Source of the DNA: Curtobacterium sp. MCSS17_007
GTDB lineage: Bacteria; Actinomycetota; Actinomycetes; Actinomycetales; Microbacteriaceae
Length of the DNA: 64,000 nucleotides
Direction: 5' to 3'
Assembly (NCBI RefSeq): GCF_003234175.2
Contig: NZ_CP126257.1
Span: 1,426,001 to 1,490,000 of the forward strand
The position numbers were made by a program, and so were the translations under genes. The notes under the pieces are model-generated. The model was not told the origin of the DNA, did not search any database, and saw nothing but the letters and a program-made list of their open reading frames with translations. This document shows, piece after piece, positions 42,525 to 51,466 of the stretch; positions within the stretch are counted from its first letter, which is position 1; the number at the start of each line of letters is the position of its first letter.

Positions 42525-43448
42525 GTGAACCACCCCGAGGACCTGTACTCCGTCGCCGATGGCGCACCGACCGTCCCGGCCGGGCTGCACCTGGTCGCGG
42601 GCCTGACCGGCTTCGTGGACGCGGGCTCCGCCGTCGCGCAGGTGACGACCTCGATCCTCGACGGTCTCGCCCACGAGCTCGTCGCCGAGTTCGACCCGGA
42701 CGTCCTGCTCGACTGGCGTGCGCGTCGGCCGGTGATCACCTTCGAGCACGACCACATCACCGCGGTCGAGCCACCGCGTCTGGCCCTGCACCTCGTGCGG
42801 GACGAGCTCGGGCAGCCGTTCCTCTTCCTCACCGGGTACGAGCCGGACTTCCAGTGGAACCGGTTCGTCGACGCGGTCACCGGTCTGGCCGACCGACTGC
42901 AGGTCGCGGACACGACGTGGGTGCAGTCCATCCCCATGCCCGTCCCGCACACCCGTCCGATCAGCCTGACCGTGTCTGGTACCCGTGCCGACCTCGTCGA
43001 GCAGATGAGCGTGTGGAAGCCGGAGACCCAGGCGCCCGCGAACGTCCTGCACCTGGTCGAGCACCGGCTGACGCAGCTCGGCGAGCAGGTCACGGGGCTC
43101 GTCCTGCTCGTCCCGCACTACCTCGGTGACACCGAGTTCCCGGATGCCGCGGTCACGGCGCTGTCGAGCATCTCGGCGGCAACCGGCCTGATCTTCCCGA
43201 CCGACGCGTTGCGTGAGTCGGACCGCGAGTTCCGGACCCGGGTCGACGAGCAGGTCGCGGGCAACCCCGAGCTCCAGCGCCTGGTCGGGGTGCTCGAGGA
43301 ACGACACGACACGTACATGGAGGGCAACCCCGTCGCGTCGCCCCTCACGAACGTGGACGGCGAGGTCCCGACGGCGGACGCCATCGCGGCCGAGCTCGAG
43401 CGGTTCCTGGCTGACCGCCGGTCCGACGGCGACGCGTCGACGGACTGA
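42525..43448 (+). CDS. PAC2-family (proteasome assembly chaperone-like) protein
   Basis: This 307-residue protein matches the PAC2 family, actinobacterial homologues of eukaryotic proteasome-assembly chaperone 2. Landmarks are LTGFVDAGSAVAQ near the N-terminus, LDWRARRPVITFE, LFLTGYEPDFQWNRF, and VPHYLGDTEFPDAAVTAL. Proteins of this group are soluble; the actinobacterial role is not established. No proteasome genes lie in the window, and Micrococcales such as this often lack or retain them variably. The GTG at 42525 is chosen from the TAGCAT box 7 bases before it; an ATG at 42516 is the alternative. The neighbour pepA is divergent. Confidence 0.88.
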   Translation: MNHPEDLYSVADGAPTVPAGLHLVAGLTGFVDAGSAVAQVTTSILDGLAHELVAEFDPDVLLDWRARRPVITFEHDHITAVEPPRLALHLVRDELGQPFLFLTGYEPDFQWNRFVDAVTGLADRLQVADTTWVQSIPMPVPHTRPISLTVSGTRADLVEQMSVWKPETQAPANVLHLVEHRLTQLGEQVTGLVLLVPHYLGDTEFPDAAVTALSSISAATGLIFPTDALRESDREFRTRVDEQVAGNPELQRLVGVLEERHDTYMEGNPVASPLTNVDGEVPTADAIAAELERFLADRRSDGDASTD

Positions 43449-43565
43449 CGCCAGCTGGGCGGGCCAGCACCGCGAACGGCCTGGAGGCTCCTCCACAGCC
43501 CGCACCGCGCCTCCCGTCGTCCACAGCGTGCGTCGGGCGCGGGGGCGCCTCGCTAGCCTGGTCGG

Positions 43566-44885
43566 GTGAACTCCCGCCGTGCCTTCCTCGTCTGGGGCGT
43601 CGCGGTGCTCGCCTACGTCCTCGCCGTGGTGCAGCGCTCGTCGCTCGGTGTCTCCGGGGTCGACGCGCAGGACCGTTTCGCGGTGTCCGCGGCGGTCCTG
43701 TCGACGCTCGCCGTCGTGCAGATCGCGGTCTACGCCGGCTTGCAGATCCCGGTCGGCATCGCGCTCGACCGCGTCGGACCACGGAAGCTCGTGCTGCTCG
43801 GCGCCGCGTTGCTCGTGGTCGGACAGGCCGTGGTGGCCTTCTCGCCGACGATCGGGCCGGCGATCGCGGGCCGCGTGCTCGTCGGGGCGGGCGACGCGAT
43901 GACCTTCATCTCGGTGATCCGCCTGGTGCCGATGTGGTTCACGGGGCGGATCCTGCCGCAGATCTCGCAGTGGACGGGCAACCTCGGACAGGTCGGCCAG
44001 GTCCTCTCGGCGTTCCCCTTCGCGGTGCTGCTGCACACCGCGGGGTGGACGCCGGCGTTCGGTGTCGCCGCGGCCGCGAGCCTGGTCGGGCTCGTCCTCG
44101 CGGTCGTGTTCGTCCGGAACGGCCCGGTGGCGGTGCGCACCGACACCATCCCGCTCCCGCACTCGTGGCGCGGTGCCTTCCACACGTTCGGTCACGCGCT
44201 GCGTCGCCCGGGCACGCAGCTCGGCTTCTGGTCGCACTACGTCACGCAGTCGTCCGGCACGGTGTTCTCGCTGCTGTGGGGCGTCCCGATGCTGCGCGGC
44301 CTCGGCTACACCCCGTCCGAGGCGGCCGGCTTCCTCACCGTCATCGTCCTCACGGGCTTCGTCGTGGGGCCGGTGCTCGGTGTGCTCTGCGCCCGGTTCC
44401 CGCTCCGTCGGTCGAACCTGGTGCTCGGCATCGTCCTGGCGCTCGGGGTGGTGTGGACCGCGGTGCTGCTCTGGCCGGGGCAGCCGCCGACCTGGCTGCT
44501 CGTCCTGCTGGTGCTCGCCATGGGCGTCGGGGGCCCCGGATCCCTCATCGGCTTCGACTTCGCCCGCAGCTTCAACCCGGTCGGCTCGCTCGGCTCGGCC
44601 AACGGCGTCGTGAACGTCGGCGGGTTCCTGGCCGCCTTCGTCATGATGTTCCTCATCGGGACGCTGCTCGACGTCGTCTCGGGTGCGACGGGGCGCACCG
44701 TCTTCGCGTGGGAGAACTTCCGCGTCGCGCTCACCGTGCAGTACCTGGTGGTCGGGTTCGGCGTCCTGATGCTGTTGCTCGCGCGCAGGCGGACCCGGCG
44801 GGAGATGCACGCGCAGGACGGAATACGGGTGGGGCCGCTCTGGGTTGCACTCGTTGCGCGCCTGCGGAAGAAGGCCGTGCAATAA
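43566..44885 (+). CDS. MFS transporter
   Basis: This 439-residue permease has twelve predicted membrane segments. The loop between helices 2 and 3 carries the MFS motif A variant [16 protein letters not shown]. The first helices ([17 protein letters not shown]) resemble the nitrate/hexuronate-type facilitators. The substrate is unknown. The GTG at 43566 has TAGCCT (43554-43559) 6 bases upstream, so the mRNA is probably leaderless. The stop codon TAA is an uncommon choice in this GC-rich DNA. The sigA gene follows after a 193-base gap. Confidence 0.88.
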   Translation: MNSRRAFLVWGVAVLAYVLAVVQRSSLGVSGVDAQDRFAVSAAVLSTLAVVQIAVYAGLQIPVGIALDRVGPRKLVLLGAALLVVGQAVVAFSPTIGPAIAGRVLVGAGDAMTFISVIRLVPMWFTGRILPQISQWTGNLGQVGQVLSAFPFAVLLHTAGWTPAFGVAAAASLVGLVLAVVFVRNGPVAVRTDTIPLPHSWRGAFHTFGHALRRPGTQLGFWSHYVTQSSGTVFSLLWGVPMLRGLGYTPSEAAGFLTVIVLTGFVVGPVLGVLCARFPLRRSNLVLGIVLALGVVWTAVLLWPGQPPTWLLVLLVLAMGVGGPGSLIGFDFARSFNPVGSLGSANGVVNVGGFLAAFVMMFLIGTLLDVVSGATGRTVFAWENFRVALTVQYLVVGFGVLMLLLARRRTRREMHAQDGIRVGPLWVALVARLRKKAVQ

Positions 44886-45078
44886 TGGAGGACGGACCCG
44901 TTCGGGCCCCTCACGCCCGCGTCGCCTCGCTGCGCCGCGGGAGTCGGGGGACTTGACATGGGTCCTCATGCTGCCCGGAACGGTAGGACCTGGCGACGCG
45001 GGGGACTGCGGCGCAGGCCCTGGGCGGCGAGGGAGAGCCACGACCCCACGAGCGTGGCACGACGAGAGAGGTGATCGC

Positions 45079-46380
<1,302 letters not shown>

Positions 46381-46384
46381 GCCG

Positions 46385-47644
46385 ATGCGCTTCCTCATCC
46401 CGATCCTGGTCGGGCGGATCCTCCGCGCCCTCGCCCGAGCGCGGGGCGGTGGGTCCGCCTACCCGGGCTACATCGTCCTCAAGCTCGTGCCGGACTTCCT
46501 GCAGCACGTGACGAAGCAGTTCCCGAACGGCGTCGTCTTCGTGCTCGGCTCGAACGGCAAGTCCACGACGACGCACATGATCTCCGACATCGTCCGGGCG
46601 CACGGGCTCCGCGTCTTCACGAACCCGTCCGGGGCGAACCTGCCCCAGGGCATCGCCTCGGCGCTGCTGTCCGAGGTGTCCCTGACGGGCAAGCTGAAGG
46701 CGGACATCGGCATCCTCGAGGTCGACGAGGCCTTCGCGGTCGAGCTCGCCGGCATCCTGTCGCCCTCCACGGTGACGATGCTCAACGTGCAGGTCGACCA
46801 GCTCTACCGGTTCTTCGAGACCGAGCGCGTCGCCGCGATGATGCTCGACACCGCGGCACTGTCGACGGCGAACGTGATCACGAACCGCGACGACCAGTTC
46901 CTCGACGCGTACGCAGCCCGCTCGGGGCAGCGCGTGCTCCGCTTCGGCGCGAGCACCGAGGTCGTCGCCGCGGCTCCGAACGGGTTGCAGAACGCCGACG
47001 ACTTCGACCGGACTGCGGGCGACCCGAACCCGGCCGAGTCCGAGGTCGTCGCGAACACCGGTGACGGGGCGACGATCCGCTTCGAGGGCACGGACATCCC
47101 CGTCCGTCTGCCGGCGCGCGGTCTGCACTACGCGGTGGATGCAGCGGCTGCGACCGCGACCGCGAGTGCCGCCCTGGGTGGGCAGTTCCGCGCGGACGCC
47201 GTGACGAAGGCCTTCGGCACGATGAAGCCGGCGTACGGCCGCGGCGAGCGTCTGCCGATCGCCGGCGAGTCCGCCGAGTTCACGATGTTCAAGAACGCGG
47301 CGAGCCTCCAGCTCAACCTCGATGCCCTGCCGGACCACCCGGAACAGGTCCTCATGGCGATCGACGAGGGCACGCCGGACATCTCGTGGATCTACGACAT
47401 CGACTTCTCGAAGCTCGACCACGTGGACGTCGTGTCCGGTGACAAGGCGTGGCAGATCGCGATCGCGCTCGAGCACGCCGGTGTCCGCATCGGACGGGTC
47501 GAGCCGGACGTCGAGGCCGCGATCCGGCACATGGAGCAGCTCGGCTCGACGACGTCGGGCACGAAGAACTTCATCGTCAACTACGAGATCATGATGATCG
47601 CCCGCAAGGCCCTCGGCCACGGCGACATGGAGAAGACCGCATGA
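46385..47644 (+). CDS. murT: MurT-like Mur ligase (lipid II D-Glu alpha-carboxyl activating subunit)
   Basis: This 419-residue Mur-ligase-fold protein has the ATP P-loop GSNGKST at 55-61, the acidic ILEVDEA motif, a central domain and the MurT C-terminal domain (DUF1727) with DISWIYDIDFSKL (about 332-344). MurT uses ATP to activate the alpha-carboxyl of D-glutamate in the lipid II stem peptide. Characterised MurTs carry a four-cysteine zinc ribbon in the central domain; this protein contains no cysteine at all. It starts right after sigA and overlaps gatD by 4 bases (ATGA), so MurT and GatD are made as a pair. Given the dead GatD active site, the acceptor may be an amino acid, not ammonia (inference). 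Confidence 0.88.
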   Translation: MRFLIPILVGRILRALARARGGGSAYPGYIVLKLVPDFLQHVTKQFPNGVVFVLGSNGKSTTTHMISDIVRAHGLRVFTNPSGANLPQGIASALLSEVSLTGKLKADIGILEVDEAFAVELAGILSPSTVTMLNVQVDQLYRFFETERVAAMMLDTAALSTANVITNRDDQFLDAYAARSGQRVLRFGASTEVVAAAPNGLQNADDFDRTAGDPNPAESEVVANTGDGATIRFEGTDIPVRLPARGLHYAVDAAAATATASAALGGQFRADAVTKAFGTMKPAYGRGERLPIAGESAEFTMFKNAASLQLNLDALPDHPEQVLMAIDEGTPDISWIYDIDFSKLDHVDVVSGDKAWQIAIALEHAGVRIGRVEPDVEAAIRHMEQLGSTTSGTKNFIVNYEIMMIARKALGHGDMEKTA

Positions 47645-48414
47645 CGGCCGAACGGCTGACCATCCTGCACGTCTACCCGCGTCAGATGGGTGTCTCGGGG
47701 GACCGCGGCAACGTCGTGGCCCTCACCCGTCGTGCCGCGGCCGCGGACATCGCGACCAAGGTCGTCGAGTACGCCCCGGGTGACACCCTGCCGACCACCG
47801 CCGACGTGGTCGTCGTCGGCAACGGCCCGCTCAGCGCCATGCGCTCCCTGGGGGTCGACGTCACGCGCATCGGTCCGGTGCTCCGTGACCTGGCGGCCGC
47901 CGGCGTGCCGGTGGTCGCCGTCGGCGGTGGCTTCGACCTCGCCACGAACGAGGTCGTGCCGACGGAGGGGTCCCCGGTCGCGGGCTTCGGTGTGTTCGAC
48001 GCCCGTGCTGTCCGGGGTGCCGAGCGCCGGGTCAACTACTTCGTGCTCGACACCCGCTACCCGCTGCTGTCCGGGGCGCCGGTGCGTGTCGCCGGGTTCG
48101 AGGACCACGCCACACGGATCGAGCTCGGCACGGGCGTCGAGCCCTTCGCGGACGTCGTGTCCGGCGGCGGGAACCAGGCCGGCTCGCCGGTCGAGGGCGC
48201 GATGAACGGCACGTCCTTCGGGACGCACACGCAGGGCCCGATCCTGCCGCTCAACCCGCAGCTGACGGACGCGGTCCTCGCCGCTGCGACGACTCGACTC
48301 GGGCGCGAGTACGCGCCGGAACCGGAGCGCACGGCGACGATCGACCGGTACGCGCGCGAGGCGCGCGCCACCATCGACCGGTACGTCGACAAGGCGTTCA
48401 AGCGGATCGCCTGA
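47641..48414 (+). CDS. gatD: GatD-like subunit with glutaminase residues lost
   Basis: This 257-residue class I glutamine amidotransferase-fold protein aligns with GatD/CobQ2: VYPRQMGVSGDRGNV at the start, VVVGNGPLS, then the nucleophile elbow and GFEDHATRIELG. The elbow, canonically a VCGGYQ-type sequence, reads AVGGGFDL, so the catalytic Cys94 of S. aureus GatD corresponds to Gly95. The later GTYLHGP motif reads GTHTQGP, so the catalytic histidine corresponds to Gln198. Both codons are clear in the DNA. It cannot release ammonia from glutamine in the known way. Its fold, length and coupling to murT suggest it still works with MurT in a changed role. The gene ends at a perfect palindrome (48424). 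Confidence 0.85.
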   Translation: MTAERLTILHVYPRQMGVSGDRGNVVALTRRAAAADIATKVVEYAPGDTLPTTADVVVVGNGPLSAMRSLGVDVTRIGPVLRDLAAAGVPVVAVGGGFDLATNEVVPTEGSPVAGFGVFDARAVRGAERRVNYFVLDTRYPLLSGAPVRVAGFEDHATRIELGTGVEPFADVVSGGGNQAGSPVEGAMNGTSFGTHTQGPILPLNPQLTDAVLAAATTRLGREYAPEPERTATIDRYAREARATIDRYVDKAFKRIA

Positions 48415-48423
48415 CGCGACCAC

Positions 48424-48477
48424 ACGAACGAACGGGAGGCGCGGTGCCAGCTGGCACCGCGCCTCCCGTTCGTTCGT
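48424..48477. repeat. Palindromic intergenic repeat, family 1 (perfect 54-base palindrome)
   Basis: A 54-base perfect palindrome with 27-base arms and no loop, core GGGAGGCGCGGTGCCAG. It sits 10 bases from each of the converging gatD and DUF7455 genes and could terminate both. Compared with the copy at 62648, the outer arms differ but remain complementary. Confidence 0.85.
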
Positions 48478-48487
48478 CTGGTGACGA

Positions 48488-48712
48488 CTACTTCGACTCG
48501 TGGAGTCGGCTGCTCTCGTCGTGCCACTCGAGCGCGGTCGCAGCGAGCTTGTCCTTGAACTCGGCACCGTGGTGGGCGCAGAAGTAGAGCTCGCCGCTGG
48601 CCATGGTGGCGCGGATGTACGCCTGCGCTCCGCAGCTGTCGCAGCGGTCAGCGGCGGTGAGCTGGTGGCTGCTGGCTTCGTCGATGGAGAGGTCGTGCAC
48701 GGTCTGGGTCAT
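48488..48712 (-). CDS. DUF7455 small zinc-ribbon-like protein
   Basis: This 74-residue protein contains LTAADRCDSCGAQAYIRAT and ELYFCAHHGAEF, giving CDSC and CAHH as a metal-ligand set. It is typical of a short actinobacterial family (DUF7455) that is usually encoded next to sigA or parE, as here. Function is unknown. The ATG at 48712 follows GAGGAG. It is divergent from parE and converges with gatD across the palindrome. Confidence 0.9.
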   Translation of the reverse strand: MTQTVHDLSIDEASSHQLTAADRCDSCGAQAYIRATMASGELYFCAHHGAEFKDKLAATALEWHDESSRLHESK

Positions 48713-48889
48713 TGCTGTGCTCCTCACGGATCGCAGGTGGTGCGGGTGGACACCCATTTGAACACGAGGTGGCTGGGAGTCGTGCATCCCGGACGGCCTG
48801 TTTCGCTGAGCGCGGAGCGGGTGTCCCCAGTCCGAGGCGCGCCGCTCGCGCGGCCCTCGGGTGTCGGTGCCCGTCGGTACCATCTGCGG

Positions 48890-51007
48890 GTGAGCTCCGA
48901 CTACTCCGCGCGCCATCTCTCCGTCCTCGAAGGGCTCGAGGCGGTCCGGAAGCGACCGGGCATGTACATCGGCTCCACGGACTCCCGTGGCCTCATGCAC
49001 TGCCTGTGGGAGATCATCGACAACTCCGTCGACGAAGCCCTTGCCGGGCACGGCGACGAGATCGGCGTCGTCCTGCACGAGGACGGCTCGGTCGAGGTCC
49101 GCGACACCGCGCGCGGCATCCCCGTCGACGTCGAACCGAAGACCGGGCTGACCGGGGTCGAGGTCGTCTTCACGAAGCTGCACGCCGGCGGCAAGTTCGG
49201 CTCGGGGTCCTACGCGGCGTCCGGTGGGCTGCACGGCGTCGGCGCCTCCGTCGTCAACGCGCTGTCCGAGCGTCTCGACGTCGAGGTCGACCGCGGCGGC
49301 AAGACGTACGCGATGTCCTTCCACCGTGGTGAGCCCGGCACCTTCGCCGGTGCGGGCCCGGACGCCCCCTTCACGCCCTTCACCTCGGGCAGCGAACTCC
49401 GGGTCGTCGGCAAGGTGAAGAAGGGCGTGACGGGTTCGCGGATCCGCTACTGGGCGGACCGCCAGATCTTCACCTCGGACGCGAAGTTCAGCACGAGCGA
49501 CCTGGTCAGCCGGGCGCGACAGACGGCGTTCCTGGTGCCGGGTCTCGGCATCACGATCACGGACGCGCGCCCGTCGTCGATCGAGGCGGCAGCCCAGCGA
49601 GCCGAGGCGACGGGGACCACCGTCGCGAGCGGTCCCGTCGTGGAGCGCTTCCGCTACGAGGGCGGCATCAGCGAGTTCGTGGAGCACCTCGCGGTCGACA
49701 CGGCCGTCACGGACGTCTGGCGGATCGAGGGAACGGGCACGTTCACCGAGACCGTGCCGATGCTCGACGACAAGGGGCACATGGTCTCGACCTCGGTCGA
49801 GCGCGAGTGCCAGGTCGACATCGCGCTCCGATGGGGCAGCGGGTACGAGACCGTCGAGCGCAGCTTCGTGAACATCATCGCGACGCCGAAGGGTGGCACG
49901 CACCTGACCGGCTTCGAGTCCGGGCTCGTCAAGGCCGTCCGCACCCAGGTCGAGGCGAACGCCCGGAAGCTGAAGGTCGGCCAGGACAAGCTGGAGAAGG
50001 ACGACGTCCTCGCCGGTCTCACCGCCGTGCTCACCGTCCGGCTGCCCGAGCCGCAGTTCGAGGGCCAGACGAAGGAGGTCCTCGGTACGCCCGCGGTCCG
50101 GAAGATCGTCGACCAGGTGGTGTCGAAGCGCCTCACCGAGATCCTCACCTCGACACAGCGCACGGAGAAGGCGCAGGCGGCGATGCTGCTCGAGAAGGTC
50201 GTCGCCGAGATGAAGACGCGCATCTCCGCGCGCACACACAAGGAGACCCAGCGCCGCAAGAACGCGCTCGAGAACTCCTCGCTGCCGACGAAGCTCGCCG
50301 ACTGCCGCAAGCAGGACGCCGAGGGCACCGAGCTCTTCATCGTCGAGGGCGACTCCGCGCTGGGCACGGCCAAGCTCGCCCGCAACAGCGAGTACCAGGC
50401 GCTCCTGCCGATCCGCGGCAAGATCCTCAACGTGCAGAAGGCGTCGGTGTCGGACATGCTGTCCAACGCGGAGTGCGCCTCGATCATCCAGGTGATCGGT
50501 GCCGGCTCCGGCCGCTCGTTCGAGATCGACCAGGCACGCTACGGCAAGATCATCATCATGTCGGACGCCGACGTCGACGGCGCACACATCCGCACCCTGC
50601 TGCTGACGCTGTTCTTCCGGTACATGCGGCCGATGATCGAGCAGGGCAGGGTGTTCGCAGCCGTGCCGCCGCTGCACCGCGTCGTCGTGGTGAACCGCGG
50701 CAAGCCGAACGACACGCTCTACACCTACTCCGAGGCCGAACTGCAGGCGGTGCTGAAGAAGCTCGCGAAGCAGGGCAAGAAGTACCAGGAGCCGATCCAG
50801 CGGTACAAGGGCCTGGGGGAGATGGACGCCGACCAGCTCGCCGAGACCACGATGGACCGGGCGCACCGCACGCTCCGTCGGGTGAACGTGACCGATGCCG
50901 AGAGCGCCGCGAAGGTGTTCGAGCTGCTCATGGGCAACGACGTCGCGCCGCGCAAGGAGTTCATCCTGGCGGGCGAGGGGCTCGACCGCGACCGCATCGA
51001 CGCGTAG
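48890..51007 (+). CDS. parE: DNA topoisomerase IV subunit B (type IIA ATPase subunit)
   Basis: This 705-residue protein has the GHKL ATPase domain (EIIDNSVDEALAGHG, GGLHGVGASVVNAL), a transducer region, and the Toprim domain with EGDSALGTAKLAR and SDADVDGAHIRTLLL. Together these form the ATPase half of a type IIA topoisomerase. Because it pairs with the GyrA/ParC-like gene at 51467-53953 and lies in the sigA region rather than near dnaA, it is called ParE by context. The GTG at 48890 has TACCAT (48878-48883) 6 bases upstream. The longer open frame to 48500 crosses the DUF7455 gene and is shadow. Confidence 0.93.
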   Translation: MSSDYSARHLSVLEGLEAVRKRPGMYIGSTDSRGLMHCLWEIIDNSVDEALAGHGDEIGVVLHEDGSVEVRDTARGIPVDVEPKTGLTGVEVVFTKLHAGGKFGSGSYAASGGLHGVGASVVNALSERLDVEVDRGGKTYAMSFHRGEPGTFAGAGPDAPFTPFTSGSELRVVGKVKKGVTGSRIRYWADRQIFTSDAKFSTSDLVSRARQTAFLVPGLGITITDARPSSIEAAAQRAEATGTTVASGPVVERFRYEGGISEFVEHLAVDTAVTDVWRIEGTGTFTETVPMLDDKGHMVSTSVERECQVDIALRWGSGYETVERSFVNIIATPKGGTHLTGFESGLVKAVRTQVEANARKLKVGQDKLEKDDVLAGLTAVLTVRLPEPQFEGQTKEVLGTPAVRKIVDQVVSKRLTEILTSTQRTEKAQAAMLLEKVVAEMKTRISARTHKETQRRKNALENSSLPTKLADCRKQDAEGTELFIVEGDSALGTAKLARNSEYQALLPIRGKILNVQKASVSDMLSNAECASIIQVIGAGSGRSFEIDQARYGKIIIMSDADVDGAHIRTLLLTLFFRYMRPMIEQGRVFAAVPPLHRVVVVNRGKPNDTLYTYSEAELQAVLKKLAKQGKKYQEPIQRYKGLGEMDADQLAETTMDRAHRTLRRVNVTDAESAAKVFELLMGNDVAPRKEFILAGEGLDRDRIDA

Positions 51008-51155
51008 CGGCGGTCGGCACCGGACGGCCCGCTACCCTCCCGCGACGCCGGCGTACCGGCGGGACGCCGTCGTACTGCGGGAGACACCGCCGTCGCGGCG
51101 GGACGCCGCCGTCGCGGCGAGACGCCGCCGGATCCGACGGTGTCTCGCGCGGGCC

Positions 51156-51234
51156 GCGGCGTCTCGCGGAGTGCCCGGCGTCTCGCGACCGCGGGCTGCG
51201 GCGTCTCGCGGAGTGCCCGGCGTCTCGCGACCGC
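51156..51234. repeat. Two 37-base direct repeats, 42-base period
   Basis: Identical 37-base copies at 51156-51192 and 51198-51234, separated by 5 bases. Each contains two GGCGTCTCGCG motifs related to family 2. Only two copies exist, so this is not CRISPR. Confidence 0.8.
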
Positions 51235-51260
51235 ACACATCTGCTGGGCGACCGTCCGAT

Positions 51261-51302
51261 GGACGGGAGGCGCGGTACCCGCTGGCACCGCGCCTCCCGT
51301 CC
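51261..51302. repeat. Palindromic intergenic repeat, family 1
   Basis: 19-bp arms (51261-51279, 51284-51302) with one G-T mismatch and core GGGAGGCGCGGTACC/GGCACCGCGCCTCCC. It lies between converging parE and parC and may terminate both. Confidence 0.8.
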
Positions 51303-51466
51303 GTCCTGGCCAGGTTCCCGTCGCGCGACCTGCCGCGCACGAGCGTTCCGGTCGCACGACGCGCCGTCGGTGCTGCGTCCGGACGGCAGGTCGTGCGACC
51401 AGAGTCCGCCGCGGCCGCAGCCCGCGCGGCGTAGCCGTAGCACAGCCGCCGCGCAGTCGCAGCCGG

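Larger units (their letters stand above)
51008..51466. other. Repeat-rich gap between converging parE and parC
   Basis: No gene is visible in these 459 bases. They hold family 2 repeats (51060-51150), a 42-base tandem duplication (51156-51234), a family 1 palindrome (51261-51302) and an inverted repeat GTCGCGCGACCTGCCG (51320-51335) with its near complement at 51384-51399. This is the densest repeat cluster in the window. Confidence 0.75.

Noticed and set aside
44886..45078. TTGACA at 44953 considered as sigA promoter
   Set aside because: No -10 hexamer lies at 16-19 bases; the best candidate, TAGGAC, is about 25 bases away.
51156..51234. Direct repeats considered as a CRISPR array
   Set aside because: Only two copies with a 5-base spacer and no cas genes.
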